From Anaeramoeba flamelloides (Eukaryota; Metamonada; Anaeramoebidae), in NCBI GenBank assembly GCA_027625915.1, contig JANTQA010000029.1:248001-312000 (forward strand): 64,000 nucleotides of DNA. The letters are read 5' to 3'. The notes beneath the pieces were generated by a model. It was not told the origin of the DNA. It was given only the letters and a program-made list of their open reading frames with translations, and searched no databases. This document shows positions 34,987 to 47,347 of this stretch, piece after piece. Within the stretch, counting starts at the first letter, position 1. The number at the start of each line of letters is the position of its first letter. Position numbers and translations under genes: made by a program.

Positions 34987-36047
34987 AGCCAAATTTCAAA
35001 ATTAGTGGCAGATTTTCCAAAATTATTTTTTTCTTTTTTCTTTTGTCTTTCAAAAAATAAAACGATTAACTATATTTTCATTTATTTATCTATATTAGTT
35101 ATAATCTTGAAAAAAATTAGTAAAATACATTATTATTAAAAAAAAAAAAAAATCAATTAAAACAATTTTTTTCTGATGAAGAATCTGGCCTGTTTTTATT
35201 AAAATTTAGCTTATATAAATATACTTTATATACATTACAAAATCTCAATTTACTTTATTGTTATTCTTATAGCCAAAGATCTTTTTTTTTCTCTTCAAAT
35301 TGGATTTCTCAAAAAAAAAAACAGTATTAGGAAAAAAAAGAAAAAAAGAAAAAATAAAAAGCAAATAAAAAATAAAATTTGAAAAAAACATTTAAACATT
35401 TCAAAAAAAATGATTATTATCCAAAAATTGAATATTTTTTATAAGTTGTAAAAAATTATCAAATTTATTTTATTTCCTCAATTAAGCTTTAGGCACTTTG
35501 ACTAAAAAAGAGTTAATTTTAATACCATATTAAAAATTTTATTGCTCACATTATTTTAAAAACAACTTTAATCTTAAAACTGCCAAAAAAATAAAAATGA
35601 ATTCAAATTGAGGTCGAATCTAAGTTAACAATCATAAAAGTAAAAAAAGAAAAAATGAAGTCTATTTTTTGTTTAAATCAAAAAGTTTGAAATAATTTTG
35701 TAGTTTTTGTTTGAACTATCAAAAAATCTCTAAAATCTTCAAATTAACTGGAAATAGTGTATTAGGGTTTTGTGATCCGAACAAATTGATGCCAAGTGGA
35801 AAACATTTCGATAAATTAGAAAGAGTATAATATATACTAAGTTTTTCCCCAATTCTTTTTAATAAAAAAAAAAAAAATGGGTATTCGACAACACATATGA
35901 TACCAGAATGACGCTCTACAGTAAAATGGAGTATTTATCTAAAGATTTCTTTGTAATACAAATATAGTTGCAATTATGAAATTTAAAGTTTGAAAAAAGA
36001 AAACAAGAGAAAATAAAAAAAATTGAAATAATATTAAAGTTTATTAT
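32961..36047. other. Intergenic region with MITE
   Basis: 3.1 kb upstream of the WG-repeat gene and downstream of CDC50. It contains a (TA)n tract at about 34961-34985 adjoining a MITE (34983-35216), and two right-hand ends of the TIR family also seen at 59.6 kb (near 34925-34955 and 35485-35515). No gene is recognised. Confidence 0.6.
34983..35216. mobile_element. About 233-bp MITE, copy 2
   Basis: It matches 7911-8142 end to end: left ATAAGCCAAATTTCAAAAT, right AAATTTAGCTTATAT, with shared internal blocks (TTTTGTCTTTCAAAAAATAA, AGTAAAATACATT). It is inserted at the end of a TA repeat, consistent with a TA-rich target preference. Confidence 0.75.
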
Positions 36048-39000
36048 TTAATTTTTATTCCAAGAAAGGTATTTGCTATTACCCAATTCTCTTCCCCATA
36101 ATAAATGTTTTAATGTAAACGAAATTGAAAGAACTAACAACAATAATCCAATTACCAAATAACACCAGCTAATGGCAGCGTTTTTCCCACCAATCCAAGT
36201 TGATGTTGAAAAAGCAATTGATTTTGTTCCTTCGAATTGGTGAACGGGATAATTATTTTCAATCTGAATGGTATATTTTTTATTCTTTTCTAATTTTCCT
36301 GTTTTTAAAATGGCATATAATTTCCTGAAGGTTGGGAGTGGTGCTACCCTCATCCAAACTATAAAATGTTCATCTTGATAATTAGATTGTATTGTTGTGG
36401 GCGAATCTGGGTCTGGCAATGGATCAGGATTTTTGAATTTCTCATCAAGATCAGATTCCCAGGCAATACCCTTCTCTGTAAAGCCAACGGATTTTTGGGT
36501 TGATTCCTCCATAATGGTAAATGTATCTTTTATTTTTTATTTTTTTTTTTTATAATGATTAATAAAATATAAAGATCAGAATAATTTCAAAGTTTGAGTT
36601 CTTAATTTTGCAAAAAAAAAATTGACAATAATTATAAAAATATATTAGATGTCAAAAATAAAACATATCTAAAATTTTAAACCATGTTTTAAAATTGTTA
36701 AATTATTGAATTTTTGTAGGAAATTTCACTGATTTAAACCCAATTGAAAATAAAAATTATAAAAAAATATCTTATTACAATTCAAAAGATCTTTAAAAAT
36801 TGGTTAATTAACCCTGCTAAGAATAATATAGAGTATATTAAAAAAAGGGAAATTTTATTTTTTCATAAAAAAGGAAACAAAGGTATGGGTAACTTTCAAT
36901 CAATCAAAGTTTACCAAGATTATTTTTAAAAATGTTTTATAAACTACTAATTGAATCTTGTTGGGAATTTATTCATAAATTTCAATTTGGGTTTCGGAAA
37001 AAAATATGATGCTCTAATTACAGCCTTAAATTTCAAAAATACTTATAAAGAAGAAAACAAATAATGAAAATGATAATAATAAAACATATATTATAATGAT
37101 TGATATAGCAAAATGTTTTGGTTTTATCAATTTTAAAATAATTAGAAAAACAATAAAAAAATTTATTATAAATAAAATTATCAATAAATTTTTTTATTAA
37201 AATATTATCAAGCAGAAGGACTTGGTATATTCCAAGGAGGCACACTATCTCCTATTTTATTTGCTCTAATTTCCCATTTTATTTTATAAAAAATTATACC
37301 ATTAACAAATCATTGTCAAATTTTTGTAGATGATTTTATCCTAATTATAAAAGGAAATAAAATCCAAGTAAATCAAAAATTAAATTCAATATCTGAAATT
37401 ATTCTTCAATTTGGACTAAAGCCTAATAAAGATAAAACAGTTATATCAATAGATTTTAAAAAAATTAAATATTTGGGTATTTATTTAGATAAAATTTCAC
37501 ATATAGTTTATAATTTAAAAAAATCTAAAGAAACATATAACAACTACAAACAATTATACAATAACAATTCTCTGAATAATAGTTTAAAAATTAGATTATT
37601 TAAATCTTTTATATTAATTCGTTTAGCATATTTAAGCTATTTCCAAGAAAGTGTGGCAAATTTATTTTAAAATATATTTTTTTAAACTCAATCTTTAAAA
37701 AAAATATTTGAATACACAAAATCATTAAATACCAGTTATTGATTCTTGTTAATAATTCAATTTTTTTCTTGGTATTGTGTTACATAAATAAAAGATATTA
37801 AATTTTCTGAGATCGATTTTATCTGATATTTTTTAGGAGTGAAAATTGGTGTTTATTATTTACTTTTTGATCGAAATAATCATTTTCATAACTTTATTAA
37901 TCTCAACAAATTTTCAAATAGAATGGAAAACATGTAACTGTATTTGATTGTTTAAAAAATCATTTGTACCCTTTCCATATTTCCAGTTTTTTATTGAAAT
38001 TGGTCGTACATTGTTTTCATCAAAAAAAAAGTGTTATTTTTTTTTTCATTTTTTGGAAATATTTCAACCAAACATATTTTGAAATAAATACATGTAGTGA
38101 TTGATTCAATCGGTATTAATATTAAACTTAATTTGATATTACCAATTAACGAATACCTCCACTAGCAAGGATGTTTTTTTTTTAAATTGTAAAAAAAAAT
38201 GCCCAACTTTTTTGGAAATACCTTATTAGAAATTTTTAATTATGAAATAAAAACCCTAAATTATTTAAATTCATGTATTACTGGAATATACAAAATCAAT
38301 AGAAATACACCAATCCTTATTTACAAAACAGAATTTAAAATTGAAAATAAGATAATTTCAGTAAATAAAATATAATTTAAATTAAAAAATAAATTAAATA
38401 ATTTATTTCTTCCATATTCAGAAAAATTAATAAATTTTAATCAAAGAATAAATAATAAAATCAACTGGCATTCAAAAGATTTAATTGAACTAAAAATTGA
38501 AACATATACGTACACATGTAACGAGTTGCTGAATTCCAAAAGTTGGAAGTGTCTTTAGTTTTTTTTTAATTTAAGAAATAAAAAGAAAATTTCAAGATTT
38601 TCTTTTAATGTCTTTTGAATTTTGGAAAAGCTAAAGGAAAACAAGAGGGGTTAATAACTCCACCTTTACATAATAAAAAAAAAAAAAAAAGGAAAACAAT
38701 TTTTTCAATCAAAAAGAAAAAAAATAAACACCTATTTTCACTCCTGAAAATATCCTTCAAAGTTGAGATCAAAAATTTTAATATCTTGTATTTATGTAAT
38801 GCCTAACGAACAAATAAAATTGAATTATTATTAAAAATCAATAAATGGTTGTTAATAATTTTGTAAATTTAAATACCTTTTGGAAGATTGATTTTAATAA
38901 AGAAATTTTAAAATAAACTTGGCACTCTTTTTTGGAAATAGCTTCGTTTTGTCGATACATTCTGACTTTTCAAATAAATAGAGAATGAATTTATTAAACA

Positions 39001-39924
39001 ATATATAAGCAGTTGTGAAATTAATATATACTAACTGAAGTTAAATTGTTTTCTTTTAATAAAGATTGTAAGTAAATGTAACAAAAATTGTGGTGTGAAA
39101 AATTTTTCCCATTTAATACACAAATACCATATTTGTCTTTTTTACCAATGGTTTGTAGGAATTTCGTTGGTTTTTGTTTGGTTGTTTTGAATTAAAATTT
39201 TTTTTTTTTTTTTTTTTTTAGTTGAAATTTAAAAGCAGCTAAACATTCGTGAAGAGAAAATAGCTAAACCTAAGAAAAATAGCCTTGAAAAAAAAAAAAA
39301 AAAAAAAAAAAGATTAGATTAATTAATTAATACCATTAAATTTTGACCATGCAACCAAACCACAGGGATCATACACTTCTTTTGCAGATTCTTTGTCATC
39401 GTAACTACGAATAGGATCACACACCGAGGAATCAGCATAAGAAAGGGTTTCTCCTCTTAATTGTTTATCACTTCTTGATTTTATATATTTTCGATGATTT
39501 TGGTGATAATTCGTGAGTTGGTAATAGAAATAAACCGGTGCCAACATGTCCTTTGTGGGTTCTTTGTTATTTAAAGAACGAAAAATACAAAAAAAAAGAA
39601 AAGTGGACAAAAGGGAATAATTTAATTTGTTTTTTTTTTTACATAACCAATAAACCTGATCGAAGAAGAAATTGAAAAAAAAGAAAGAAGAGCAATTCTT
39701 GTTTTAATATTACCTATTGTTATATTACACTTTGTAGTGCAATCTTTATCGTAACGTTGAGTAATTTCATCCACTTTGCTAATCGAAACAAAAAGTGTGA
39801 CAGCTAAAACTAAAAAGATTGCACTAAAAAGATAGCAAAAAGGCAGTACACATTTTGGTGTTAAAAGTGGGTTCTTTCCACCCATCTTTTGTTGATGGAA
39901 TTTTTTATTTGGTGGTATTTTCAT
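36048..39924 (-). CDS. CDC50: CDC50/LEM3 family P4-ATPase beta subunit (three exons)
   Basis: Complement of 36048-36526, 39334-39561 and 39714-39924; 305 residues. CDC50 proteins pair with P4-ATPase lipid flippases for ER exit and activity. Exon 1 has KKFHQQKM, the first membrane segment (residues 26-49) and the DCTTKC cysteines. Exon 2 has APVYFYYQLTNYHQNHRKYI and KSRSDKQLRGE. Exon 3 has FNDTFTI (split across the junction), GIAWESD, HFIVWMRVAPLPTFRKLY, GTKSIAFSTSTWIGGKN and the second membrane segment. All are family signatures, and both junctions restore conserved residues in phase 1. Introns: 39562-39713 (152 bp) and 36527-39333 (2.8 kb), the latter carrying a decayed LINE. The gene looks complete and intact; length fits the family (about 300-400). 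Confidence 0.93.
36744..37700 (+). pseudogene. LINE-type reverse transcriptase remnant
   Basis: Broken non-LTR reverse transcriptase. In order: an RT domain-1-like stretch (FFHKKGNKGMGNFQSIK), then QFGFRKK, DIAKCFGFINF (motif A; the usual second Asp position reads Gly), GGTLSPILFAL, FVDDFILI (the YADD-type catalytic motif) and KYLGIYLD. Several frame changes and stops interrupt it, and the start of the element is missing. It lies antisense in CDC50 intron 2. LINE rather than retroviral type is judged from GFR, GGTLSPILF and the LGI block. Confidence 0.75.
37745..38235. repeat. Dispersed repeat splitting the LINE remnant
   Basis: Sequence between the RT part and the C-terminal part of the LINE. 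Its right half matches about 43735-43985 (CCAATTAACGAATA and a right end with 'ACTTTTTTGGAAATACCTTATTA'), and part matches 42480-42600 (TTTTTTATTGAAATTGG). It is therefore probably a later insertion into the LINE. Borders are approximate. Confidence 0.45.
38236..38820 (+). pseudogene. LINE C-terminal and 3' tail remnant
   Basis: It continues the LINE after the insertion: ITGIYKINRNTPILIYKTEF resembles the LINE region after the RT thumb, followed by a non-coding tail (38520-38820). That tail shares blocks with 53505-53590 (for example an 'aataaaaaaaaaaGGAAAACAA'-like stretch and CAAGAGGGGTTAATAACTC versus AATAAGAGGAATTAAAAACTC). Broken by stops. Confidence 0.55.
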
Positions 39925-40470
39925 CGAAATTAGAAGCGAAATTCAAAAGTAGAAAAAATGAAAATCTGCATTATAAACAAATCGTTCTTGATTGTGTGTT
40001 TAAAATGTTTGTCAACCAACTTACATAAATTGTTTATGACTTAATACACTATAGATTGTTTATTCTAATTATGGCGATTTGACCTTGTCAATTGTTGTTA
40101 AATCTTCTAGTTTTTAGATCGAAAAGTTCTTTTTCTTTTTTACGAACAGTAATAGAAAGGGTTTTTTTTTTTGGTTCGACCTTTAGAATGCAAAGCAATC
40201 CACAAAAAATTGATTAATGTTTACGACTGTTCTTGTTTTGGTTATTAAACTTTTCAAAAACTGTTCAATTTCGAGTTACCTTTGGTATGGATTAAAGATG
40301 CAATTTATGAAATATAAAAGATTTACAAAGTTGTTAATTTGTACTAAAAAGAGACCAAGTCTGAAAATCTTGATAAATTGGATGAACAAGTATAACTTGT
40401 AACGATAAATAACTAGAATAGAACCAAAGCGAGTATTTTTTACAGTTTATCTTAATATGAGGTGATACTA

Positions 40471-40947
40471 CGTGATCAAAATAATGCATGACTAACAACT
40501 ATAATCCCTGTTTCAAAAATAATCTATGCTATTTTTCTTCTTATTTACATGAAACATCCAACTTACCACCCTAACAACGAGTATACCTAAGTCCAAATCA
40601 ATTTTGAAAGTAAACGTCTGGTTATTTTCAGTAAAATTTAAATTAGGAATGAAATTAGTTAAAAATTTTTTCATAATAATCTCAATTTTTTAAATTTTAC
40701 TATTTTTATCCAAAAAAAAGTTCTGTAAAAAATTCACTCTATTTTTTGAGATATTTTCGCAATTTGATCCTTGATTTTTAGAATTTCTGTTTAAATAATA
40801 GAACTTTAAGAAACCAACACCATATTTATTTAGGGTTTATTATCAGTTTCTAAGATCGGTTGATATATAGGTCTTCTATAACAAAAAAACACACTTTTTT
40901 TATTTAAACATAAATTAAATTTTTTGCACGCTTTATTTGGACTAGAT
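40471..40947 (+). mobile_element. Tc1/mariner-type MITE, copy 2
   Basis: The left end GATCAAAATAATGCATG and the right end TGCACGCTTTATTTGGACTA are diverged versions of the 41212-41695 termini. The internal sequence is collinear with that copy (ACCATATTTATTTAGGGTTT, CAAATCAATTTTGAAAGTAA). It lies 265 bp from copy 3 in the same orientation. Confidence 0.7.
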
Positions 40948-41211
40948 GACAAATATTGAAACAATTGACCTATATAACAAAAACTTTTGGTGTTTATTTT
41001 TTATTTACTTCTGTTGGAAATTTCAATTAAAGGCAAATATAGTGTAACTAGACTTCATTTTTGGTAGTGGTTTTTATTTAAATACAATAACTTTGTAGGA
41101 ATTTTACTACACAGTGCTTTTTGCTTTTAATAGGAATTCCTTGTTCTAGTAGAAAAATTCTTGTTCAGACAAGAAGATCAGTTTCATTTTGGAAGGAATA
41201 TTTTTAATTTA

Positions 41212-41695
41212 TACAGTGATCAAAATAAAGCGTGCACAACAACTCTAATCCATGTTTCAAAATATTATCCGTGCTTTTTTTTATTCTTGTTGCAAGGCAA
41301 CATCTAATCTACTACCAAATAGTATACCTAAGTTCAAATCAATTTTGAAAGTAGTGGACTGGTTATTTTCAGTAAAATTTAAATTATTCATGCAAATAGT
41401 TGAAAATTTTCCATAATATTCTAAATTTTTTTGAATTTTTTTTGTTTTTTTTAAGGATAAAAATTTTTACAAAAAATTTACTCTATTTTTTGAGATAAAT
41501 TTTGCAATTAACATCCTTGATTTTTAGAATTTCTGTTTAAATAATAGAACTTTAAGAAACCAATACCATATTTTTTAGGGTTTATTATTGGTTTCTTTGA
41601 TTGGTTAATGTATTGGTCAACTATAACAAAAAAACACGCTTTTTATTTTCAAACATGCATTAAATTTTTTTGCACGGTTTATTTTGACTACAGTA
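41212..41695 (+). mobile_element. Tc1/mariner-type MITE, copy 3 (best preserved)
   Basis: The ends TACAGTGATCAAAATAAAGC and TTTATTTTGACTACAGTA are inverted repeats of about 25 bp, starting with the CAGT typical of Tc1-like elements and bounded by TA. It is 484 bp with no open frame for a transposase, so mobilisation in trans is implied. Confidence 0.8.
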
Positions 41696-43734
41696 ATCAA
41701 AAATCGTTTTTTGAAGACCATCAGATCCTTTTTATGTTGCAATTAAGAAATTAGTTATAACAACAATCAAAGTCTCGTTCAAAACAATCAAAGAGAACAA
41801 AAGTTGAAATTCAAACTGAAAACCACAACAAAGATTATCAAGAATAAAAGGAATAAAAAAAGTTACACAACACGATCATGAAAAAATTAATTTACAAAAA
41901 AAAATCAAAAATTTGACAATTTTTCACTTTTTTGATAACTTCACTTATAATAAATAATAATATTTAAAAAAAGATCTTGGATCAATAATCAATTTACACT
42001 TTTTATTTTAAAATATCTGATTTAAACTAAATTCTAATATTACAGTTCTAATACAATTAGTTCCACTCTTAAGACACAAATATTCAACTAAAATTAAAAC
42101 ACAAAAAAAAAATCAGATTAAGGCACAAAATTCAAATTCTCGTAAAATAATTTGTGTCGAAAAAATTCCAAAAAATGTCAATTAATTTGAGAATTTTTTT
42201 GTGCTGTAATATCGTTAGAAGTTTGTGTATTAAAAGTTGAACTAACTGTAACAAAAAAATATTCTTCATCATTAATTAACTACTTTAAATGATTCAATGT
42301 GTTTATTTGTAAGACATTACTTTAAAAAAAGATATCAAAATTTCAGATCATAATTTGATAAGATTTATTTTTAATTGTATAAATTAGTTTTTATTATAGT
42401 CTTTTTTTGTGCTAAAAATTTTTTAAAAGATGTGTAATCTTAATAGAATCAACAATAGAAGGAAAAAATTATTACTGTATTTTATTATTTAAAAAATCGT
42501 GTGGATCTTTATCACCTTTCCCTTTTTTTATTGAAATTGGACACACCTCTTTTTCTCAAAAAAAAAAAAAGTATCTATGCTTATAAATTTTTTGGAAATA
42601 TTTTGATGAACATCAGTTAAGGAAGTAAGTACATTTTATCATTTGTAAAAAAAATTAATTATAAAAACCTTACTGAAAAATATTTATTGAGTGTCACTAG
42701 ATATTGAAACTATGAAACCAAAACACCATTCACTAGTCTATTTGTAGAAAGAACCCAAATTAATTCAGAGTTTAATCTTTAATTTTTGGATTTTTTGAAC
42801 ATTTTTTTTTTGATTAAATTTTTTGGTTTTATTAAATTAGGTTTTGGATCAAGAAACGTGTTTATACAAATGAGCGAAATTAATCAAACAGTAAACCAAA
42901 AAAAAAAAAAAGACTTGAAAAGGTTTTTCTTTAAACAAATATTTTCTTTTAGAAGACCAAACACGGAAGATCAGCTTTTCAAATAAATTTGTTGAAATCA
43001 ATGAATGAAAAAAAAAAATCAAAGCCGTTTTTTGAAAATTTGTTTTCTTTATCTTCTTAATTTGGATGAACCCAAACAATTTACAACCTTGAATTTCTCT
43101 CCGCATTACTTTTTATTATAATTTTACATAACCTTTTTTTACAAATTTGTTTTCAAAATTCTTTTTTCAAATATTTTTATCAAACAAAACCATAATAAAG
43201 AATACTATTTCAAAAATTAAAATAAAAGCGTTGAATTCTTGGAATCCAAAAAACAGTTACAAAAGATTTACACCAAAATAAAAAAAAAATTTTTAAAAAA
43301 ATTTCAATCAGATTCTGAATTATTTTTAGTTCTCATTTTAATGGAATATAAACAATTATAAAATCAAACGAATAGGTCCAATAATTTTTTATTTCTGAAG
43401 AATAATTTCAAAAAAATATCCTATTTTCTGAACCCAAACTAGAATTTGATGAATTAATAAAAATAGGATTTGGGAATTCATTTTGAATATTCTTTAGAAA
43501 TAAAAAGTAATTTGTTTCTCAAAAATTTTACAAACAAAAAAGTATTTTCATGAAGAATTAAAAACAAAATCAAATCAAGAAGAAGTAATTATATCAATTG
43601 TTACAGATAAGATCAATAAATAAATGATTTTTATATTATTTTTCCAAGCTCAATCTTTACATTTTTTTGAATTCCATTTTTTTAATTGGTATGAAAATTT
43701 ATTATAATAGGATATATTCCACTCTCATATCTAT

Positions 43735-43985
43735 TAAAATATCAATGTATTTGTTTAAAGAAATGATTTGAAGAATTTCAGTTTTACATAAATAGTGGAA
43801 TTCAAAATTTGAAAAATGTACTTGCTTCCTTAAAATCCAAATAATATATACTGATCCAATCAGTAGTAATATTCGTCTTATTTTTATATTTCCAATTAAC
43901 GAATATGAATACTTTCAATGAAAAAATATTATTTCAAATATAAAAAAAAAATTCCCCACTTTTTCGGAAATACCTTATTACAATT
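43735..43985. repeat. Dispersed repeat, second copy
   Basis: It matches the right half of 37745-38235: ATATTTCCAATTAACGAATA followed by an A-rich tract and CACTTTTTCGGAAATACCTTATTA. No coding capacity. Confidence 0.5.
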
Positions 43986-44659
43986 TCTTTTGATGGTCGC
44001 TTAATTTTTGAGATAATTATTGATAAATATGAATTTTGGGAGACTTTTCTTGAAACATTAAGAAAATTAAAAAAGATATTGGTTCAACCCGATTGATCAT
44101 TGAATCATTTGAATTTATTTAAGTGATTATTATATTTTGATCTTTGATCATATTATTATTATTATTTTTTTCTCACAATGTTATATTATGTAAATATGCC
44201 ACCCCTTATTGTCCCGAATGAGATGTGCAGGTATTTAGTAATAGCTTTTTTAGTTTTTTAATATCATAAAAATATTTATTTGGATGAAATAAACAAAATA
44301 ATTCCAAAATAAAAAATAACAACTTGAAAAAAAAAAACAATTAAAAGTAAAGAAGTACTTCATTTCATATAAAAAGATGATAAAAAATGATGGCTGATGT
44401 AAGGTAGTGTTTCTCTTAACTTATGTTTGGAAAAATAAAAAAGATAAAAAATCATTAAATAAAATGGAGTTAAAGAAAAAGTGAACAATTAAAAGAAAAG
44501 ATCTTCCATGGTTTGGTATTGAAAAATAAAAAGGAAAATAAAAAAATAATAATAAAAAGAAAAAATAAAAGAGAGAACAAAATAAAAAGTTGGGGTTGTG
44601 TGTAAAAAATTGGGTTGTAATTTGTTTACTTGTCATGAGAAAGAACATAATTTCTTCAT

Positions 44660-46137
44660 TTAGAAATCGTCCCATTCCTCTTCAGAGTATTCTTCCTCGG
44701 TCTCATCATCAGAAAATTCGACAGCCTTTCTGATACTCATTGTTTTCAGCATAATGTCTGCGACTGTTAGCTCTTCAGGGTCCTGTTGCTCAATGGTTTT
44801 TTCGGCGAGCTTTCGTTCCTTTGCACTTTTGAGATTTCTTCCGAGTCTGATTTGAAGCAAAAGATTGGATTTTCCTCGCTCTTCCTCTTTTTGTTCTGTT
44901 TGTTCTGTGTTTCCAGGTTGGTTTGGAATATTAAAGTTTGGTGGTGGCACTATTTAGATTTGTTGATTCAATTTTTTCGATTGCAAAAAAAAGAAAAAAA
45001 AAAAAATGGTTTTTTGGAAAATAATTTTTTTAATAAATAAAAAAAGAAAAAAAAAAAAATTAGTTGCAAAAATCAAAAAAGAGAAAAATAAACAAAAAGA
45101 AAAAAAAAAAGTTATTAAGAAAAAACGAAAAAAGGAAAAAAAAAGTAATTACCTTCAGGCGGAGGTGGGATATTGTCTTTTTTAATTTCTGGAACGTCAA
45201 GCTCATCCAAGTCAGGAGGTAAACCCAAATCATCCATATCGGGAAGATCTGAAACGTCTGGCAAATCTAATTCGTCTAGCGAAGGCAAATCGTCTTGGTT
45301 CTTATTTGATTTCTTTTTTTTTTGTCTTCTCGTCGATTTTTTCCTTTCGATTTTTTTTTTTGTGTCTTTCTTTTTTTGGTTTTTTTTGCCCAACGAGGCA
45401 TTCTTTTTCCTTCGAACTTTCCTTCTAATGATCCTTGCTGACACAATTTTCTTTTGGCTGTCCACCTTGTTGTCCGTAAATTCCGCACCACGAGAATCAA
45501 GTTTTCTGAGAGAAACCTTTTCGACCTTCACCTTGACGACAGCTCTTTTTCTTTTCTTTTTTCTCCTGTTCTTTCGGCGTTCTTCTCTCTGCTGCTCTTT
45601 CCTTTTTTTCGCTTCCTCAACCATAAACGCATACCACCGTTCAAAAAAGAATCTTGGGTTGGAATATTTTTTCGAGGTGTAGCCATGCTTGTGTCCATTC
45701 AGGTCGTCGAGTGTCGTGAAATCGGGGTTGTCGTGGGCTTTTTCGTAGAGCTCCTTGGTTACATTAAGGATCGTTTTGCGAGAAAACAAATTACTTTTTT
45801 CTCCAAGCTCGAGTGCAATACGCGCTCTTGGGATGTTACAAAGTGATAAAGGATCAACCTCCTCAAGTTGCTCCTCAACTTCGGGTAAGGTTTTGTTTAA
45901 GATCTCTGTCGCTCGATCGTTTAAGGAAAGGATTCGTTTCGTCATCGTGCCTGTTAAGGTGCTGATCTCGGAGAATACCGAATGTGACAGCGTAGCAAGA
46001 TCCTTTAGCTGAACCAAGAGTGCAACTAAAGATCCCTGAGTTCGTGCTTGCACAATTTCATTTGGATCTTCAAGCTTTTTGGTGATTAAGTTTGGTGACA
46101 AAGTACCACAGCTTTGTATTATGTGTTTTGTAAACAT
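44660..46137 (-). CDS. SCAR: SCAR/WAVE homologue (two exons)
   Basis: Complement of 44660-44949 and 45153-46137; 424 residues. SCAR/WAVE activates the Arp2/3 complex downstream of Rac as part of a five-subunit regulatory complex. The N-terminal SCAR homology domain (residues 1-175) ends with the diagnostic KYSNPRFFFERWYAFM. A basic region rich in Arg/Lys follows (about 175-285), then an Asp/Leu/Pro segment (SLDELDLPDVSDLPDMDD). Exon 2 carries WH2 (LLLQIRLGRNLK), connector (MSIRKAVEFSDDE) and an acidic tail ending EEEWDDF. The intron is 203 bp (44950-45152): CTGAAG|GTAATTAC to CTAAATAG|TG, phase 1. The polyproline region is tiny (PPPPEVPPP), unusual for the family, so profilin and SH3 binding may be weak. 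All Arp2/3-activating parts look intact. Confidence 0.92.
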
Positions 46138-47316
46138 AAATATTTATTTATTTTTAAAAAATAAAAAATAATAAAAAAAATGAAAACTTTTTCTCCAAAT
46201 ATGTTGATCAGAATGGAATTTGTTATGAACTACAACCCGATTTTTTTACAAGTAAAAAGAGTTAGTTTCTTTGACAAATGGCTTTATCTGAAATTTGGCT
46301 TGGACAGTTTTTGCTTCTCATTTTCTGTATTCTTCAACCAAATATTGTATGGGCCTTGGGTTTTGATTTCCACTAAGAAGACAATAGTTCAGAATAAAAG
46401 CTACTTACTCAAAAAACAGAGATAATTGTATTTGTTAATCTTAAATTTGTTAGGAAAAAAGATATGAAAATTTAAACTGAGTGTGTACGGCTCATAGAAA
46501 TGTTCTTTGATTTTCAAGGGGAAACTTATTTATTAGGTTACAACTCTGAAAATAGTTACCGTCACCCCAAACCTAATGTGAAATATATGAGAAACAGAAA
46601 ATTCTATAGCTGTTGCATAAATTCATTATTTAACAAGATTTTAGGGTTACCTCGTAGTATATTTGTGCTTGTGAAATTTTAAAATATCCTAAAAATTCTT
46701 TTAGAAAAAGAATTAAGGGACTAATCCAGATTATTTTTTTTTTTCCAAAATTTAATAGAGATGGAAAACATTTTTTGCCAATTACTTAGATTTGTAAACT
46801 CTTTTTATTTTCATTATTAATCATAATTCTAGATCAGGAATCCTTATTTAAAAATTGGCCAAAATTAAAAATAATAGAGACTAATCCTTTAAAAATGATT
46901 TTTTGAACTACAGATCTTAATATTTAACTATTTACAATATAATTAATTTTTTTTTTATATTTCTTCAATATATAAATACTAAAAAATCGAAATCCCGGAC
47001 TGTTCTAAAGAAATTATTAAATTCAAGCTTAATTCTTTGAAACTTAGTTTTCTATTTTTGAACTTATTTAATGACAAGAAGATTTTTAATGAAATGTGTT
47101 ATATAAGGTGTTTTTTTTATAATATCCCATATTAAACAAGAAATTTATATAATAGAGTATAATCGAGATTTTTTTTTTGCATATCTTTAAAAGTGAAAAA
47201 AAAAAAAAGCCAATTTTAATATTTAACAAGTTCCCTAATAGATTTGGAATAGTTGTAATTATATTAATAAAGGGAATTTCGAAAAGAAATTAGAAATAAA
47301 AAATTGATCAAAAGCG

Positions 47317-47347
<31 letters not shown>

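Larger units (their letters stand above)
36527..39333 (-). other. CDC50 intron 2, 2.8 kb, with LINE remains
   Basis: Both borders come from protein homology: FNG|GTATTAATT at the 5' side and AATAAAAG|ATACA at the 3' side. The intron contains a plus-strand (antisense) LINE remnant split by another repeat. Confidence 0.85.
39925..44659. other. Intergenic region with two MITE copies
   Basis: 4.7 kb between the CDC50 start and the SCAR/WAVE 3' end. It holds two same-orientation Tc1-type MITEs (about 40471-40947 and 41212-41695) and a dispersed repeat (42480-42600 and 43735-43985). Short plus-strand frames near 42786-42986 and 43200-43640 look like faint protein remnants but match nothing I can name. 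Confidence 0.6.
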
